Positions 45,501-58,437 are shown, counted from the first letter of the stretch. The stretch: DNA of 64,000 nucleotides from Urechis unicinctus (GCA_034190875.2 CM067348.1:33279579-33343578), one strand, 5' to 3'. Notes: generated by a model not told the origin, from the letters alone. Program-made: numbers and translations.

Positions 45501-48500
45501 ATAGATACTCGATGCTTTTACCCTAGAGCAGGGTTAAAGAGATACTCTGGTGAATAATCATATGGCGTTATTTGATAAAGCTACAGAAAAAAGCCGGTTC
45601 GAATGAAATTAACCCAATTTTTCACTATTGTTAAGTTAAAATAAAGCATTAGCTTTTGAAAAAGTATCCTCTGGTCGCTAGCACAGCGTCCAGCGCTGCC
45701 ATGGTAACAAGCGTACTGGGTGAAGTTCAGTTGGTAATACACACTGTGAGAATTTAATATAATGATTCAATCTACATAACCCTTCCCAATAGAACTACTT
45801 TCGCCGGATAATGTCAATACTGTGTAACCAAACCTTCTCATCACTGTTATCTAGACCACAAACGTGACCCTCAATGTTTTGTACTCACTGGCAAGCATTT
45901 AAAAGAATAAAGTATGATTGAATTCGCTTACATTCGCCGAGTTAAGAAAGCGTAACACCCGTACACTGTAGCGCATTTATTGGCGAGAAAATCTGTCGCC
46001 ACTACGTTTACCTGGCGGGTGCAGAGTGAGCTTATCAGCATGCTCTATTTATTCAAACAGGTCAGGAGACGCAACTTGTTTTAGTCTGTAGTTTCAACTT
46101 GCACTCGCCAGTCGGGCCGACTTTCCAGTTTTTATTTCACCTACAGGCGGGCCAATTAACAATCTCGCGAATTTTGTAGCTTTGCGAAATGGATGCACAG
46201 CATCACAAATCTTGCGCGTCCATGGGATCCGCAGGCCGTATTGACGCGGGTCCACTGCAAGAATCGCGGGTCCTTCTCCAGATTATTACTAAGATTGATT
46301 CAAAAACAGTGTTTTAGCGCAATCGTGGAGCATTAATGTGAGTGAAAATATCGCCTTCACTTGGGCAATATGCAGTAGATGGGGTCAAAACATGTCAATT
46401 CTGTCATAGTTCCTGAATGACCACGCCTGAATCCTGCAATGTGTGTTGACATATCATGGAACTAGTGTGGCGCTTTTATTTCAATGTAACTGTCTCTAGA
46501 TAATTGTTAGATCGATTAAAAAAGTGTTTTAGCGCAATCACATTGCTAATGCTAACAAGAAAAATTCAGAGATATATCAGTGGAGTGATTATCTTGTTTA
46601 ATATTTGTTTTAGGAATAACAAAAACAACTTGATGTGTTTTGTCAGAAGCGGATAATTCAAACCTAGCGACGTTATAGTCGTCTACCGAGGCCGACGACA
46701 TCAAAGGTGCAATTCGTCACTTCGCATGCCATGTGTCACGACGCACTTAGTAGCTCAGAGCTGCTGAGTTTAGATCAAAAGGATCCAGCAAAGACAAACT
46801 GTGCCTCTGTTCTTGGCTGTATATAAGCTATACAGGTAAACCATTGGCAGGCGAATTACTCTGCAACTATTATCAGTTCCTTGAAACGAAACGTTCTTTT
46901 AAGCACAGAGGGGCTGAGTTAGGTTTGTGTTTGTGATAGCAGGTGTGTCAGGTTTTTCTGGCTGGAGTGATGTGAAATGTGCATTGTGACTTAGTGTGTT
47001 GTGACTTAGTGTGTTGTGAATAAGTAGCTGGTGAGTTTGTGACTTGGTGAGGGTTAGTGATGTGTTGACTCAGCTGAAAATTTAGCACAGCGCGGGAAAC
47101 GTCAGGCAGGTGAAGTCTCTTATCTCTCAACAACCCAGAGATAGTTTCTCTTCGCTTTATAGTTTAGAACTTCAGACAAAGTGTCTGGTCGCTGAAAAAG
47201 CCTTTTTGCATTGAGGTGTCTGGCAATAGTCGAAACAGGTGACAAGTGTTGGTCGGTTTTTGCATTGAGTGGCAATGTATGCAGGTGTCTGGTGGATGTT
47301 GTTAGATATCATATGGTCTTAGACCATATTCTTACCTTCATGCTATTGTAAATATTCACTTGTGCACTCAATATTGTGTGTATAACCAATGACTGATAGC
47401 TGGTGAAAAGGCTTACCATCTACCCAACTTTTCTCAGCCTTTTCAGAGGCCTCAAGTCTATGTTCCTTTGTTTAAAACTGCACTTATCATTGATTGTGTA
47501 AATCCAGATGGCTGCCAAGACACTTACACCAGTGCAGCAGAAATTCTCTTTATCAGCAAAACAAAACAAGTTGAAGCTGAAAACAGCACTCCTACCACTA
47601 TACATATCATCATGGTAACTCCATGAGTTTGCATTTAAACTGCGATACTTTTACAAATATGTTAATGCATGGCTAAGTTTTGGACATCGACATTTATGTG
47701 TGATTATTCAATTGAATATTATGTTGCCATGTGTGTGTGTCAAGTCTTATCTGACCTTGATGTGTGTGTATTGATTTGTTTGGTTGTTTACTGGTAAACA
47801 GTTTGTTGACCAAATATATTTCTGTTGACAGGGAACCTGTATCAAGTGAGGATACTCAGACAATATTGGAGTGCATTGCTAGGTATTGTAACTGCTAATG
47901 TCGTTTAGTATTTATACTGTAGCATTTAATTGGCAAATTATAAAGATCAAGTTATTTGCATGACTCTATGCTGCAGTTACTTTTGCGGTTACTGGTTGCT
48001 GATGTTAATACAGGTTGATAATCCCTTATCGGAAATCCAGCAATTTTTCGTCATTACATTTTGAGCTTCATATGTACAGTTATTGTTCATATACTGAAGT
48101 TCAAAATCATTTTTCTTGTAAAATAACATTCGGTTCACTTGAGACATGCTAGTTATGTGGAGAGTAACTTTTGCAGGGCTGGAAATTAACACCCGTCTGC
48201 CCGTCAATGACGGGTGATTTTATGGCCGGACGGGTAGATCTAGCTCAATCCGGCTGATGGGTAACTTTTCACGGTGCATACTGTTTGTTTATTGCACTGA
48301 CAGATAAAAACATAGCTCTCCTAGCGAGACTAATCAGAGAGCTGTTCTGGCAAAAAATCAACAAGATTATTGCTTGGGTCATCTACAGCATTGTTTACAC
48401 ACATTCAGCGATTGTATGTCTGATGTTGATGTAGTTTTACACTTGCACACAGATTATTACAAGTCTGTCTGCTCTATATACCAGCTCTTTAATTTTTAAA

Positions 48501-48839
48501 AGACTTGAAACACCTATCTTTGAGTAAGGCCGCTCCAAGATCAGTCAGTCGACGTGTATGGCGACTTCCTAATTGCAGCTGTATCAGTTCATTTAACACA
48601 TGTACTCATAAAAGATTATCCATGATTACTATTCGACTTAATGTAATTTTCTCTCTGACACGCTAATTTAGAAGCCACATCGCTCATGCTTATTATTCAT
48701 ACTTTGATGACTTTATAGAACTCAGGGGTTGGGATCATGGTCCAATTGTAACATATCATATCAATTCAGGTTAATGCGTAAATGCTCAACAACGCCAGCC
48801 TCAATCAAGCAAACACCCCTACCACCCCGCTGTTACTCA
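45501..48839. other. Gene-free spacer
   Basis: No gene recognised. A short GTGACTTAGTGTGTT repeat is at about 46985-47045. Around 48180-48260 a tract rich in GACGGGT words reads CCCGTCTGCCCGTCAATG then GGACGGGTAGATC. Confidence 0.4.
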
Positions 48840-49146
48840 CTTTTCCCTCTCTCTGTTCCCCTCGCATACACGCACACATTCAAAAGCTCATAAAATCGGT
48901 ATCACCCGTTTGTACTTTAGCGACAATTTGCAGGAAGAGAAAACTGACTTTGTTTCTCCTTTCTCACACAGGCCGAGAATGAAATAATGAAAGTGCGTTT
49001 TGAACTTCCTTCACCTCTGTCGCATATGAATAATCTGTTGCTATTGACGACGAGCTGTAACGCTTTTCTAGCTCTGTTTTGCAGTGGGGTGTGTGGTCAT
49101 TTCTTACCGAATAGTGTTTCGTCCTCAGACTGTTACTCTGCTGTGG
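48840..49146 (+). repeat. Dispersed repeat copy A
   Basis: Matches the reverse complement of 59374-59705. Shared words include CAATTTGCAGGAAGAGAAA, GACTTTGTTTCTC, GAATGAAATAATGAAAGTG / GGATGAAATAATGAAAGTG, GAACTTCCTTCACCTCTGTC, CTGTTGCTATTGACG and TTTCGTCCTCAGACTG. The match includes a splice-acceptor-like ACACAGGCYGAG. It may be a retroelement piece or a duplicated gene exon with flanks. Confidence 0.75.
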
Positions 49147-49345
49147 CTTCACCAATATATTGGCTTCACCAATATTTTGGCTTCGCCAATATTTTGGCTT
49201 CATCAATATTGTGGCTTCATCAATATTGTGGCTTCATCAATATTGTGGCTTCACCAATACTGTGGCTTCACCAGTGTTGTGGCTTCGTCAATGTTTTTGG
49301 CTTCACCAGTGTTGTGACTTCACCAATGTTGTGGCTTCACTTGCG
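49142..49345. repeat. 17-bp minisatellite
   Basis: About twelve copies of TGGCTTCATCAATATTG with variants. It begins where dispersed repeat copy A ends. The frames rich in WLHQYCGF are artefacts of the 17-bp period. Confidence 0.9.
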
Positions 49346-49679
49346 TATTACATCCAGTTGAGATATATCAATCACTGGGGCTTAAAAAGACATTTTATGT
49401 CTAAATGTCATTGTTTTTAAAACCATCAGAATGACACAAATGACTGAAACAATGAGTATTATCTGTATTTGTTGTGTGTGAGTATGGCTCCACCAGTCTG
49501 GTTAAGTAGAGGTTTTGTATCAGAGGTTCTGTTTACCCAGTATTACTGTTTAGCTCCACCTTGCCTGATTGATGGTCCTGCAGCTATGATGTATGCACCT
49601 GTGTATAGTGTCACATGGGTTTACACTTAATCTGCTTTGTATTAATCTGCTTTGTATTAACCTCCTCATCACCAGTCCA

Positions 49680-51540
49680 GCATGACACCGAACTGGGGTT
49701 CTTATCACCAGCCCACCCTGACACTGACCTGGGGTTCTTATCACCAACCCATCGTGACACTGACCTGGGGTTCTTATCACCAGCCCAGTATGTCACAGTC
49801 ACTGAGCTGGGGTTCTTATAGCCAGCCCATCGTGACACTGACCTGGGGTTCTTATCACCAGCCCAGTATGTCACAGTCACTAACCTGGGGTCCTTATAGC
49901 CGGCCCATCGTGACACTGACCTGGGGCCGTATCCATAAAGAATCTTAACTTGAGTCGTCTTAACTTGAGTCGGCGTGCTAAGCTAAGTCGGTGAACTCAA
50001 GCGTATCCACAAAACAAATTGTTGGCGAACTCAGCTGAGACCGCCAGCTCAAGGCTGGCAAACAGCCAAAAATGATTAGTGGCTATAGTTTCACTCATGT
50101 TCCTTCGCGATCATAGTTTGTCTCTGTGTTCATTAGACAGAAAATGGAATAAAGTGGCAAAGAATGGTCGATTTAGACGGAGGAATGGAAGTGGTCTAGT
50201 CTGACTATTTTATATAATAAAGCCTAGACCTAGTAGGGTCTAGTAGTCTACTGTCGTTATCAACTTATCGTTTATCAAAACAAAGTAAAAAGGAATAGTC
50301 TTTAAACCGGTTGTTTATGAATATGTCACTCACCTTTATTCAATCCCACTGTACAATATTTTATCAAGTATAATATACGGTGATATCAGGTATAATATAC
50401 GAATTTCAATATATTCTCAGCAATCTACGGCACTGTAAATGTAATGATTGTTATCCATGAACATGACCACAACGCCAGCGGCACGATGAACCATTGTTTC
50501 TTATGGAGACGATTTGCAAACTGGCTAGCTCTTATAATCGGCAATATAATCACGGCTAATCCACACGATTGGGAAATAATTCCATCGACCATGCTTGCAC
50601 TAATAACATTATAATTCCGCGATGAATACAAACAATCCTTGTTGAGTTTTGTTGTTTGACAGTCCGTTGGAATTCGCGCGTTACTGGGTCACTGCGCGTC
50701 ATTAGACTATGACGTGTCGTTGTATTTGACGTATAAAGCGGAGTTTTTTTTATCGCAAATTAACCCTTGTCGTTGGTGTGCTTTTGGGGGCACTTTCAAT
50801 ATCTGCCATTTTATCATGAAGTGGATTTATATACTTGTAGGCTTGGCACCTGCTTTTCTTATATTCAATCATTCGAAATGTGAATCTTGGCGCCGTTGTT
50901 TTGATTAATGAAGTTTAAGAAATTTATCTGTAACATGACCAAACGTGAATGGATATTCTCTTCACTTGGAAACTCCCATCCACTCAAATTAGCCCGCAAA
51001 ACACTCCTAATTCGGAGCTAGACTGCTGCAAGCTGCCTCGCTTTCTAGGAAACAACAGCCTCTCCTAAGCGAACCGATTGTTTGTGAAGAATTCCCCGCT
51101 TCGTTTTTACGAAAACAACTTGCTGCATAAATAATTCAAATATCCCGATAAAAATTGGTGTGTCATAAAAAACGGACGGCTGATTATGTTTTGGTTCATT
51201 TTAAGAACATACATGTTCTTATTTAGATCTGTAAAAGCATTTCTCTGGAAACATTACCGTTGGACCGCCATTTTTAAGTTTGAGCTAGCGAACTTAAGTC
51301 AGCTACCTTGCTGACTCAGAGTTGAGCACGCTAGAAGACTTAAGATTCTTTTTGGATACGGATAAGACGGCCAGCTAAGCTTGCCGTCTCAAAAACCTGA
51401 GTTTGCGGACTTAAGTTTCTTTATGGATACGGCCCCTGGGGTTTCTTATCACAAACCCAGTATGTCAGTTTGTTGTCACTGGCCTGGGGTTCTTATCACC
51501 AGCCCAGTATGTCACTGACCTGGGGTTCTCCTAACATGGC
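49680..51540. repeat. 36-42-bp minisatellite, split by a transposon
   Basis: Units like GACCTGGGGTTCTTATCACC then AGCCCATCGTGACACT run at 49680-49924 and resume at 51435-51540. The middle is a separate inserted element. Two unit lengths occur (about 36 bp and, with an extra CACAGT segment, 39-42 bp). Confidence 0.9.
49925..51434. mobile_element. Terminal-inverted-repeat DNA transposon, non-autonomous
   Basis: The element starts GGCCGTATCCATAAAGAA and ends with its inverted copy. The inversion continues with further imperfect pairs of CTTAAGT and AACTCAG words over about 130 bp at each end. The flanks are CCTGG on both sides; removing the element and one CCTGG restores a normal minisatellite unit, so this is a clean insertion with a 5-bp target-site duplication. 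Because the TIR ends in G's and C's, a 1-3 bp duplication with a longer TIR cannot be excluded. No transposase frame; inner frames of 64-68 codons have no motif. Superfamily not assigned. Confidence 0.8.
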
Positions 51541-51635
51541 GTCTTTTTTGTTTGGACAGGTAGAATCTGCAAAGTTTAAAATAAAACATAGAGTCCAAAG
51601 TCCATCAAAAAGTCCAGAACTACATCAAAAGTCGG

Positions 51636-53260
51636 GCCTGCGTCCTCTTTCACTGTTCCACCATCTGTGCAGGGCAAGCGCTGCATGGTAATCCTCAAAA
51701 GTTGGGCCCTCAAGAAAGATGTAGAGCAACTTGTTGAGGGAATCGTTTTGTAGAGAAGCTCTAAAATCGGACTTTACACGCTTTAGGGCGCTGAAACCTC
51801 TTTCAACCTGGGATGTAGCCATGGGCTGAACTCCGGCGATCTCGTAGAGCAGAAGTATGTTGGAGAAGGCTGTGTAATGGTTGATCAGGGTCTGCAACTA
51901 ATGGAACAAACCATATGATAAACACTATATAAATAATGTATTGCTTCTTTACATTAGTGGGTACAAGTATGCAATAAAAGCAACTAATCAAACTCTACAT
52001 ATCTCATTGGTTAAATTAACACACACAACTAATGCGCATTTAAGCCAAAGCCAGACATAAAACACAACTAAGCATGCCTCACAGGTTAAACTACTATAAG
52101 CAACTTTGCACCTCCAAGAAAAAGCCAGCCAGCTCATCCCTATCCTGAGGCCTCTCTGGGGCAGAACACCCTGGCAGCAGTGATGTTCTCCCTAGTGGGG
52201 TCTTCTGGGTGCTCCAACCTCTGGATGATACCATCTTTAACTTTCAGGACCACAGCTTTTTTGAAATCCTTCAGCTGTTGCTGTGTCTCTTGCTGGTAAT
52301 GTTTTAGGTTTTGGTCATTCCAGCTGCCATCAACGATGGTGTCGAGAAAATTCTGAAGGTGCACACCATTGTGCCCTACCTGCTCCATGAGTTCCATAGT
52401 GCAGCTCATCAGGGCGTCTTGGAATTCGGAGGGAGTCAGGGTGTTGGTCTGGAAAGTCAGGCTCAGTCTGCTCACGATCTCAAGAATGTCCCTCAGCATG
52501 TGCATATATTGAGTATCCGGCAGTCGGTTAGCTTGTCAGCTATAAACTTGGCTCCTCCTACAACTTCTGGGGTAGCTATCCCTGCTTGGGCCACATGCTG
52601 GAAATGGATAGTTATAGGCTTTTAGCCTCGGCACAGCCTGCCCAATGCAGTTGACATATGCGGCAACCACCGTGTGCCTGCGAGACCGGCTGGTTTCAGA
52701 ACCTTCTCGTCCATGGCATCTGCAATAGCTTTAAGCTCTCTAAGTGCCTTGGGTGAAAAATGGTAGTGCTTGTGAACTTTGTTCAAAATATCTTGCACAG
52801 ATTTAAAATTATCGGTTTCATTCATTGCCTTCAAGGCTGACAGCTCTAACCTGTGGGCAACACAGTGCAGGACAAGAATGTAGTTACGGCCATTGGCTTG
52901 CATTCAGGTTACCCCACTATCCCTTCGGCCAACATTAACATTGGCTCCATCTGAGTCCATTCCTACTGTCTTGCTGAGCCATTCTGGGTCCACCTTCCCC
53001 ATACAGTCTTGCTGCGTGCTGAATAGCTTGAAGAGAGATGAATACGTTTCTTGGTACTCCTTCATCCATAAACCTGAAGTGTGTTGGAATAGTTCTAAGA
53101 CTAAACTACTTTAAGTACATACTACGATAACTGAATTTTTAGATTAAATTGGTTCACACTTAATTCTTAGATCATTAACATAATTACAGTACCTGACATA
53201 CACCATCTCTTGTTCTTTTTAACTAGCATCCGTTGCCCCATCAAACATCACACCTATGGC
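51636..53260 (-). pseudogene. hAT-type transposase remnant (ZNF862/KIAA1586-like)
   Basis: Minus-strand pieces in the right order: GVMFDGATDAS (about 53226-53258, first catalytic Asp), MDSDGANVNVGRRDSGVT (second Asp region, about 52910-52975), LVLHCVAHRLELSALKA (about 52820-52870), a helical insert with TMELMEQVGHNGVHLQNFLD, and a C-terminal dimerisation domain with SQVERGFSALKRVKSDFR and SLNKLLYIFLEGP (51636-51897). The blocks lie in different frames with stops or possible introns between them. This is the RNase H-like fold and dimerisation part of a hAT transposase or its domesticated relatives. No BED or TTF finger is seen upstream. Inactive as it stands. Confidence 0.7.
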
Positions 53261-53734
53261 CCTAGCTTGACTCAGCTTGATAATCAGGTCTTCGCGAAGA
53301 ACAGTCACAATCGGATCCAAAAATCTTAAATCAAAGTCGATGCATCTATTTTTAACAATCGATTAACTTAGCAAACTTAATAATGGACATTACTTTTAAA
53401 AAATCTTATACTATTAAAATCGTAGTACTAGATTAATTATTATATAAACACCTTGCACATGCTTTGTCACTGTGGTAATTGTTGTCAAGATTGATACCAT
53501 TTTTCTGCATGAGTGATACAGCGACGTGTAGGTAGTAAATGGCAATTCCATTTTGGCTACGAAATATGCTGTGTTAAACAGTTTCAGGAGTACATTTTTT
53601 TGGCCTGAGTCATGTTTCTAATCATGATGTCCACGCACCCCTCATTGCCTCCCTCTTCCCGTCTAGCCTCGGCTTCACACTTCTTATGCCTTGTAGATCC
53701 CCATCCTACAACCCAGCCTGCTATGTGTGTAGGT

Positions 53735-56063
53735 AAGAGAGGCAGCCTATAAGATCTTCCTCTACCCCAACCCCTCCCAGCTGGAGTGTCTCCAGGACTT
53801 GTTACATTCTGGCGGGCTAAACTCGTGGGATTCGCGACCTACTCTCACTGAGCCCTGCGGGGAACCATGGGAGAATCACCGGGTAGGTTGATGCTGTACG
53901 AATGTGGCTTTATATTTTAATTAATTTGTATAACTTAAGGCAACATTTTGCTCACTCAGTGGCGTTTGCATGTTGACTTACATCTGTATTATCTATGAAG
54001 TTTACTGACAAATGCTTCTAGTGTAAAGAACTGCTGGTATTTTTCATGCTACATTATTTTATATAATTGATTTAGTCATGGTGTTATGTTTATTTTGATT
54101 ATTTGATTTGTGAACAGAGTATGTGTTGGCCTTTCTGAAGACATTGGCAGAACGAATCAAGCCAAGGTTGGTTTTGGCAAATGTCTTTTGAAAATAATGC
54201 TGTTATAACAGTTAATAAATTGATTTTTATTATGTAAATGATTGCAATTTAAATTTAACACCAAACATAAGCAGTTACTACCCTGTTTGACCCTCAGGGT
54301 GGATGTTGAACTGAAGGACCTCAGTGAGGTCAAGCTGAGACATGGCGTCTTCTGAGGTACTAAGTCTTATGTTATAGTTGACAGACTTTGCATCGGCAAC
54401 CAGGAAGCTGATAATACGTTATTGCCATGCAAATCCTTGTTGAACACTTTTGTGAAATAGAGGTGCATTGGATGCCTGTGTTACTGCGTATACAGGCTTT
54501 CTAGGTTGGGAGTGGACTGACCAATATCAGAAGATCAAATGGGAGATGAACTGCTTGACATGATTATATATGTTGATTTTGTAGCTCAGAAGAATCTGTC
54601 TTGGTTCTATTGCCGGTGATTCATCCTGGGACACTGCCTATTACAGCGGTGTGGCCCGGCACTAAAGGTTATTGCAGCTCTATCAATTGATATGAATATG
54701 TGTAAGGATGTACGTGCTGGCTTGTAATATTGCAATAGTGGTCATGTGACTAGATTGTGATGGTCTTGTGACAGGATGATGTCAGTCATGTGACCAGTTG
54801 ATGATAGTCCTGTATCATACCATGTGACAGGTGGGTGTTTGTCACTTCTTTTAATCCATCAAATTATATTATGTGACACCTTGTTTCACCTTATGTGACA
54901 ACGTGACCGCCCGAGTGTGACAGAGACCCATCATGTGACCATATCATCTATTATTATTCTAACCACAGGGCAACTTGGCACCCTACATGCAACAATGTGA
55001 CACCCAAAATGTGACCACCATTATGTGAAAATGTCACAATATGATGCAACTGTGTGACGCACAATGTGACCATTACACCCAATGTGACTAACACCCAATG
55101 TGACTGTGTGACACCCAATTTGAATGTGTGACACCCAATGTGAATGTGTGACACCCAATGTGATTGTGACACCCAATGTGAATGTGTGACAGGTGTTAAA
55201 TGAAGGGTAAGGACCTCATACCCTACTTCTCTCTGGGCTGTGTTGTATGGAGGGACTATTCCATTCACTCTTCTCAGTGTCCCTTCAGAACATATAGCCT
55301 GGCTATGGAGACCCTGGTCACATGAGGTACATATACTGGTAAGCAATTCCGTCTCCTCCTCGGTAAAGTGGTTTGTTACTCAGGGACAGGGAGTTTATTA
55401 TGTGTTGATGTTTTGTTGAAGGCAGGGGTGCATGAGACAAAGCATTATGGGATACATCTATGACATTTGTGAGCGACCAGGGAAACCCCATCAATTATGT
55501 ATCTCTCTCGTGTGCTTATAGTCTATCCATTGCATCATCATATATTTTAATTCACTTGATAACTTCGTAAAGATTTATACTGATATACGATTTAAATCGT
55601 TTTGAAGTTCTTTTTTGGTTGCTTTTTCACATTCATCTTTGATATATAATTTGTAATGAATTCATCCTAATCCTATCATACTCTGTCACTTCACAATTGA
55701 TTTATCTTTTAAAATTTTATCTCAAATATTTTTGTTCCTGGACTGTTTACATTTTAAATAATATATTATATTTATGGGCAGCTGCCATATATTTTTACTC
55801 TTTTATTGCTTCACAATATAAATTATTTTAACTGATACAATTTATCAAATGTATTACAGGACTGTCATTTTACATACAAGGCGGGTGTCAGTAAGACTCC
55901 GGTGAATACAAGTACCCGATCGTGGTCCTGATGCTCAACTTGCCCCCTCCTCGAGGACGTATCCCATCTTACCTCTGTCGCAGTGTTGTAGAGAATCTCT
56001 TCCATGAGTTTGGTCATGCCATGCACTCAATGCTGGGTAGGACCCAGTATCAACATGTTACTG
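53735..56063 (+). pseudogene. MIPEP: Mitochondrial intermediate peptidase pseudogene with introns
   Basis: Seven exon remnants in MIPEP order with splice signals. A 53735-53882: [20 protein letters not shown], then in a new frame LVGFATYSH, a stop and ALRGTM. B 54118-54166: YVLAFLKTLAERIKPR. C from 54298. D 54585-54667: SWDTAYYSGVARH then a stop. E 55193-55326: PYFSLGC and CMEGL in different frames. F 55425-55496: GYIYDICERPGKPHQ. G 55860-56063: DCHFTYKAG, then in a new frame [13 protein letters not shown] and [20 protein letters not shown]. The zinc site HEFGH (HEXXH) is at 56003-56017 and intact. MIPEP removes octapeptides from imported mitochondrial proteins. Frameshifts and stops occur in at least four exons and no 3' exon follows, so this is a 3'-truncated duplicated copy, not a retrocopy. 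Confidence 0.8.
54990..55195. repeat. GTGACACCCAAT minisatellite inside MIPEP intron
   Basis: About ten degenerate copies of a 17-20 bp unit (TGTGACACCCAATGTGAA). It lies just before exon E of the MIPEP relic. Confidence 0.8.
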
Positions 56064-57520
56064 GTGAGCTAAATCAATGGTGTTGAGTTCAATAAATGCT
56101 AAATTAAGGATTTTGAGCCAAATTAATGCCACTAAGCCAACTAACTAGTGGGGAATAAATAATCACTGGTGAGTTAAATCAGTGAGCTTTCTTGCCATTA
56201 CTGGAGTAACAATGGGTGAATATCATTAGCATTGTTTACACGTCTTTGAATGTTGAATCTGAAGAAGGAGAATGTTATTATAGTAATCAGTTGTACAAGT
56301 GCTATACCAATTAAATGCTTCATATACTAACTTTTAAATATGATAGTATTGTATTGGTATCACAGGGATTAATGACCTCGCTCCTAGCTAAAGTCCTGAA
56401 AACCACCTTGACGAATGATGTGACTGTTAATGTTTGGAGAAGGTGCACTGCTGTGGACATCGGGTCAGTCAATGGACTTCATCAGTTATTAGTAAGTTTT
56501 TTGCCAATGTGCTCTAGCTATATAAGAGTATCAGCAATCATAGTAAATTTACTAATTTTATTGTCATATATAAATATTCTAAAAACTTTATCAATTGTTA
56601 GGTAGCATGTTAGCTCTAAGTTTGTAGAGTTAATAAGTACACAGGTTTCACTGTTTTGTAAACTTTATAAGATTTTTTACCCATATGTTGTTAAGATTTC
56701 TGGTTTGTCAACTTTTTGATTGGCAAAGCTTCTACTCTGTTTGTCTGTTAATTGTCTTGTTTATGCTTGTGTGAAGATTTTGACTGACTCAGTGGTAGGC
56801 AGATCTGAGGACTACTGCCGGAGTTCATTCCCTTAATGCCAGTCACATTTACAGATCCCTTACAGCTCACATTAAATAAGGGAAATTTAGTCATTTACAA
56901 ATGTTGCAGCTTCCTTGGTAGTTTGTGAGTTTAGAATATCAGTTTGTTTAAAATGTACGTGCTTTAGATTATTAAAGAACTTGTTTGAATTCTTTTTATT
57001 GGTTGCTCTCTCTGTGTTAAGTGTTAAATTGAGAATGGTGTATAGTATAATAATACATAAGTTACTTTACATGTTGGTGGAGTCGAGTTGAATGGCTTAT
57101 AGAGGACAATAACAACAAATGAAACTTAAGACAAGCTCATTAAGTGTTGTACTCTAAGCAGATCTCTGGCCCGTCCCAGTTATCAAGCGAGGTAGGTAAG
57201 GTTTCACTGGGTGGATAAACTTGATAGTCCCTTTTGAAATCCTTACGTTTGATTAGTTAGAATACAAATGCTCTGGGCTACCTCTACATAGAGGTACGCA
57301 TACAAGTTGACACATGATACAGGCAAACAGTATTATATTATAGTGTTTCTTAGCCTGCTTAGCTTGTTATGCTGTAGGTGTATGATCTTGGTCATTGGTG
57401 GTATATAATCTTCTTCTCTTAAGCCAGGCTTCTTCTCTTGAGTCAGGCTTCTAAGTATATGTCCTTCTCAATAGGCAATTCCATTTTAGGTGCCTAAAAG
57501 GCCAGGATGGTCAGGGGGTA
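56064..57520. other. Gene-free spacer
   Basis: I searched for the next MIPEP exon (RCPTDFAEVPS region) and did not find it. No other gene recognised. Confidence 0.4.
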
Positions 57521-57528
57521 CGATTTAC

Positions 57529-57828
57529 TCAAGTTGACACGTTCAGGGCGAGGGCAGACTGGGGTCTGGTAGCCATGAACAGCTTCCGTGGTCCGCAATT
57601 CCGTGGTAGGTCCAGGGACACCAGGGCCCTGTCCGTGTGGTAGTGGGAATCGAAGGTCATGGGTAGCTGAGGATCCCGTTTAACAGAATTTTGCCCCGCC
57701 CCTCTCCCCACGATCCAACCAAAAAGTGCAGACCAATGTCCCAAGTCCCAGAAGAGCTCCCTCTCACGGGGCCCGAGCGAAGACAGCAGAGCCATCAGAG
57801 GCCGCCAGTGGAGGAGGACAGTGGGCAA
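57529..57828 (-). pseudogene. Possible TatD-like hydrolase fragment
   Basis: A 99-codon minus-strand frame contains MTFDSHYHTDRALVSL. The F-D-S-H-x-H-x-D-R pattern is the N-terminal metal-binding motif of TatD-family nucleases. Before it comes WRPLMALLSSLGPRERELFW. The frame ends 35 codons later, far short of a TatD domain (about 250 residues). Composition is more GC-rich than the surroundings, suggesting a mobile or recently moved piece. The plus-strand 188-codon frame that overlaps it is a shadow. Confidence 0.35.
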
Positions 57829-58437
57829 ATTTTGGGGCCTGAGACTGAAGCTCTGAGAAACCGGATCCTCGTGGACCTTCCAGAACTACTGCATGGTCTC
57901 CGCAAATTGTCCTGTGGCTTTGGCATCCAAATCCCTCGAACCCCTCCTCGAGAAGAGGGGTTTCAAGTGCCGGCACGACCCCAGTGGGTAGTTGGCGAGT
58001 ACAGGGAGGACAGACAATCATTGCGATGTCACATCCATGGCATCATGGCCTTCATGGAGAACCCCCGGGGCATGCTTGTCCAAGGCATACGACTTTGGAG
58101 ACCGTATGAATCCTTACAGCCAGGAATGGGGCATCTAGGTTTAGACTCCCACTTGTGGCCATCAATTTCCCTTCGGGGTTTCTCGCCTACAAACCCCTGG
58201 GAGTCCCCCTGCACCACCAGAGAGTTGACTGTTTGTTTGGGTGGAGGTCGTTGCTGATGGCCATTCCTCCCTTGGTTTGGATGACCTCGCCCCCCCCCCC
58301 CCCGTTTGCTGCTTGACAGGCTCAGTGATTGACAAACTCGGCACTGCAGCAGTTTTTTGTTGCTAAAGATACCGTTTAACAGAATTATGCTCCGCCCCTC
58401 TCCCCGCGATCAAACCAAGCAGAGCAGACCAACGTTT
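57673..58437. repeat. Pair of ~70-bp direct repeats around a GC-rich segment
   Basis: 57673-57741 and 58369-58437 both read GAT-CCGTTTAACAGAATT, then TGCCCCGCCCCTCTCCCC / TGCTCCGCCCCTCTCCCC, then GATC(C/A)AACCAA and GCAGACCAA. The segment between is the most GC-rich DNA nearby and has poly-C at 58291-58302. This is either a tandem duplication or a pair of terminal direct repeats. Confidence 0.7.

Noticed and set aside
49611-49948. Tandem-repeat protein with WGSYHQP units
   Set aside because: Follows the 36-42-bp minisatellite in several frames and both strands; no start or splice context.
54954-55346. Minus-strand frame with HWVSQSHWV repeats
   Set aside because: Derived from the GTGACACCCAAT minisatellite inside a MIPEP intron.
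57691-58257. 188-codon plus-strand frame as a gene
   Set aside because: Open mainly because of GC-rich composition; the minus strand carries the recognisable FDSHYH motif, and no domain is seen on the plus strand.
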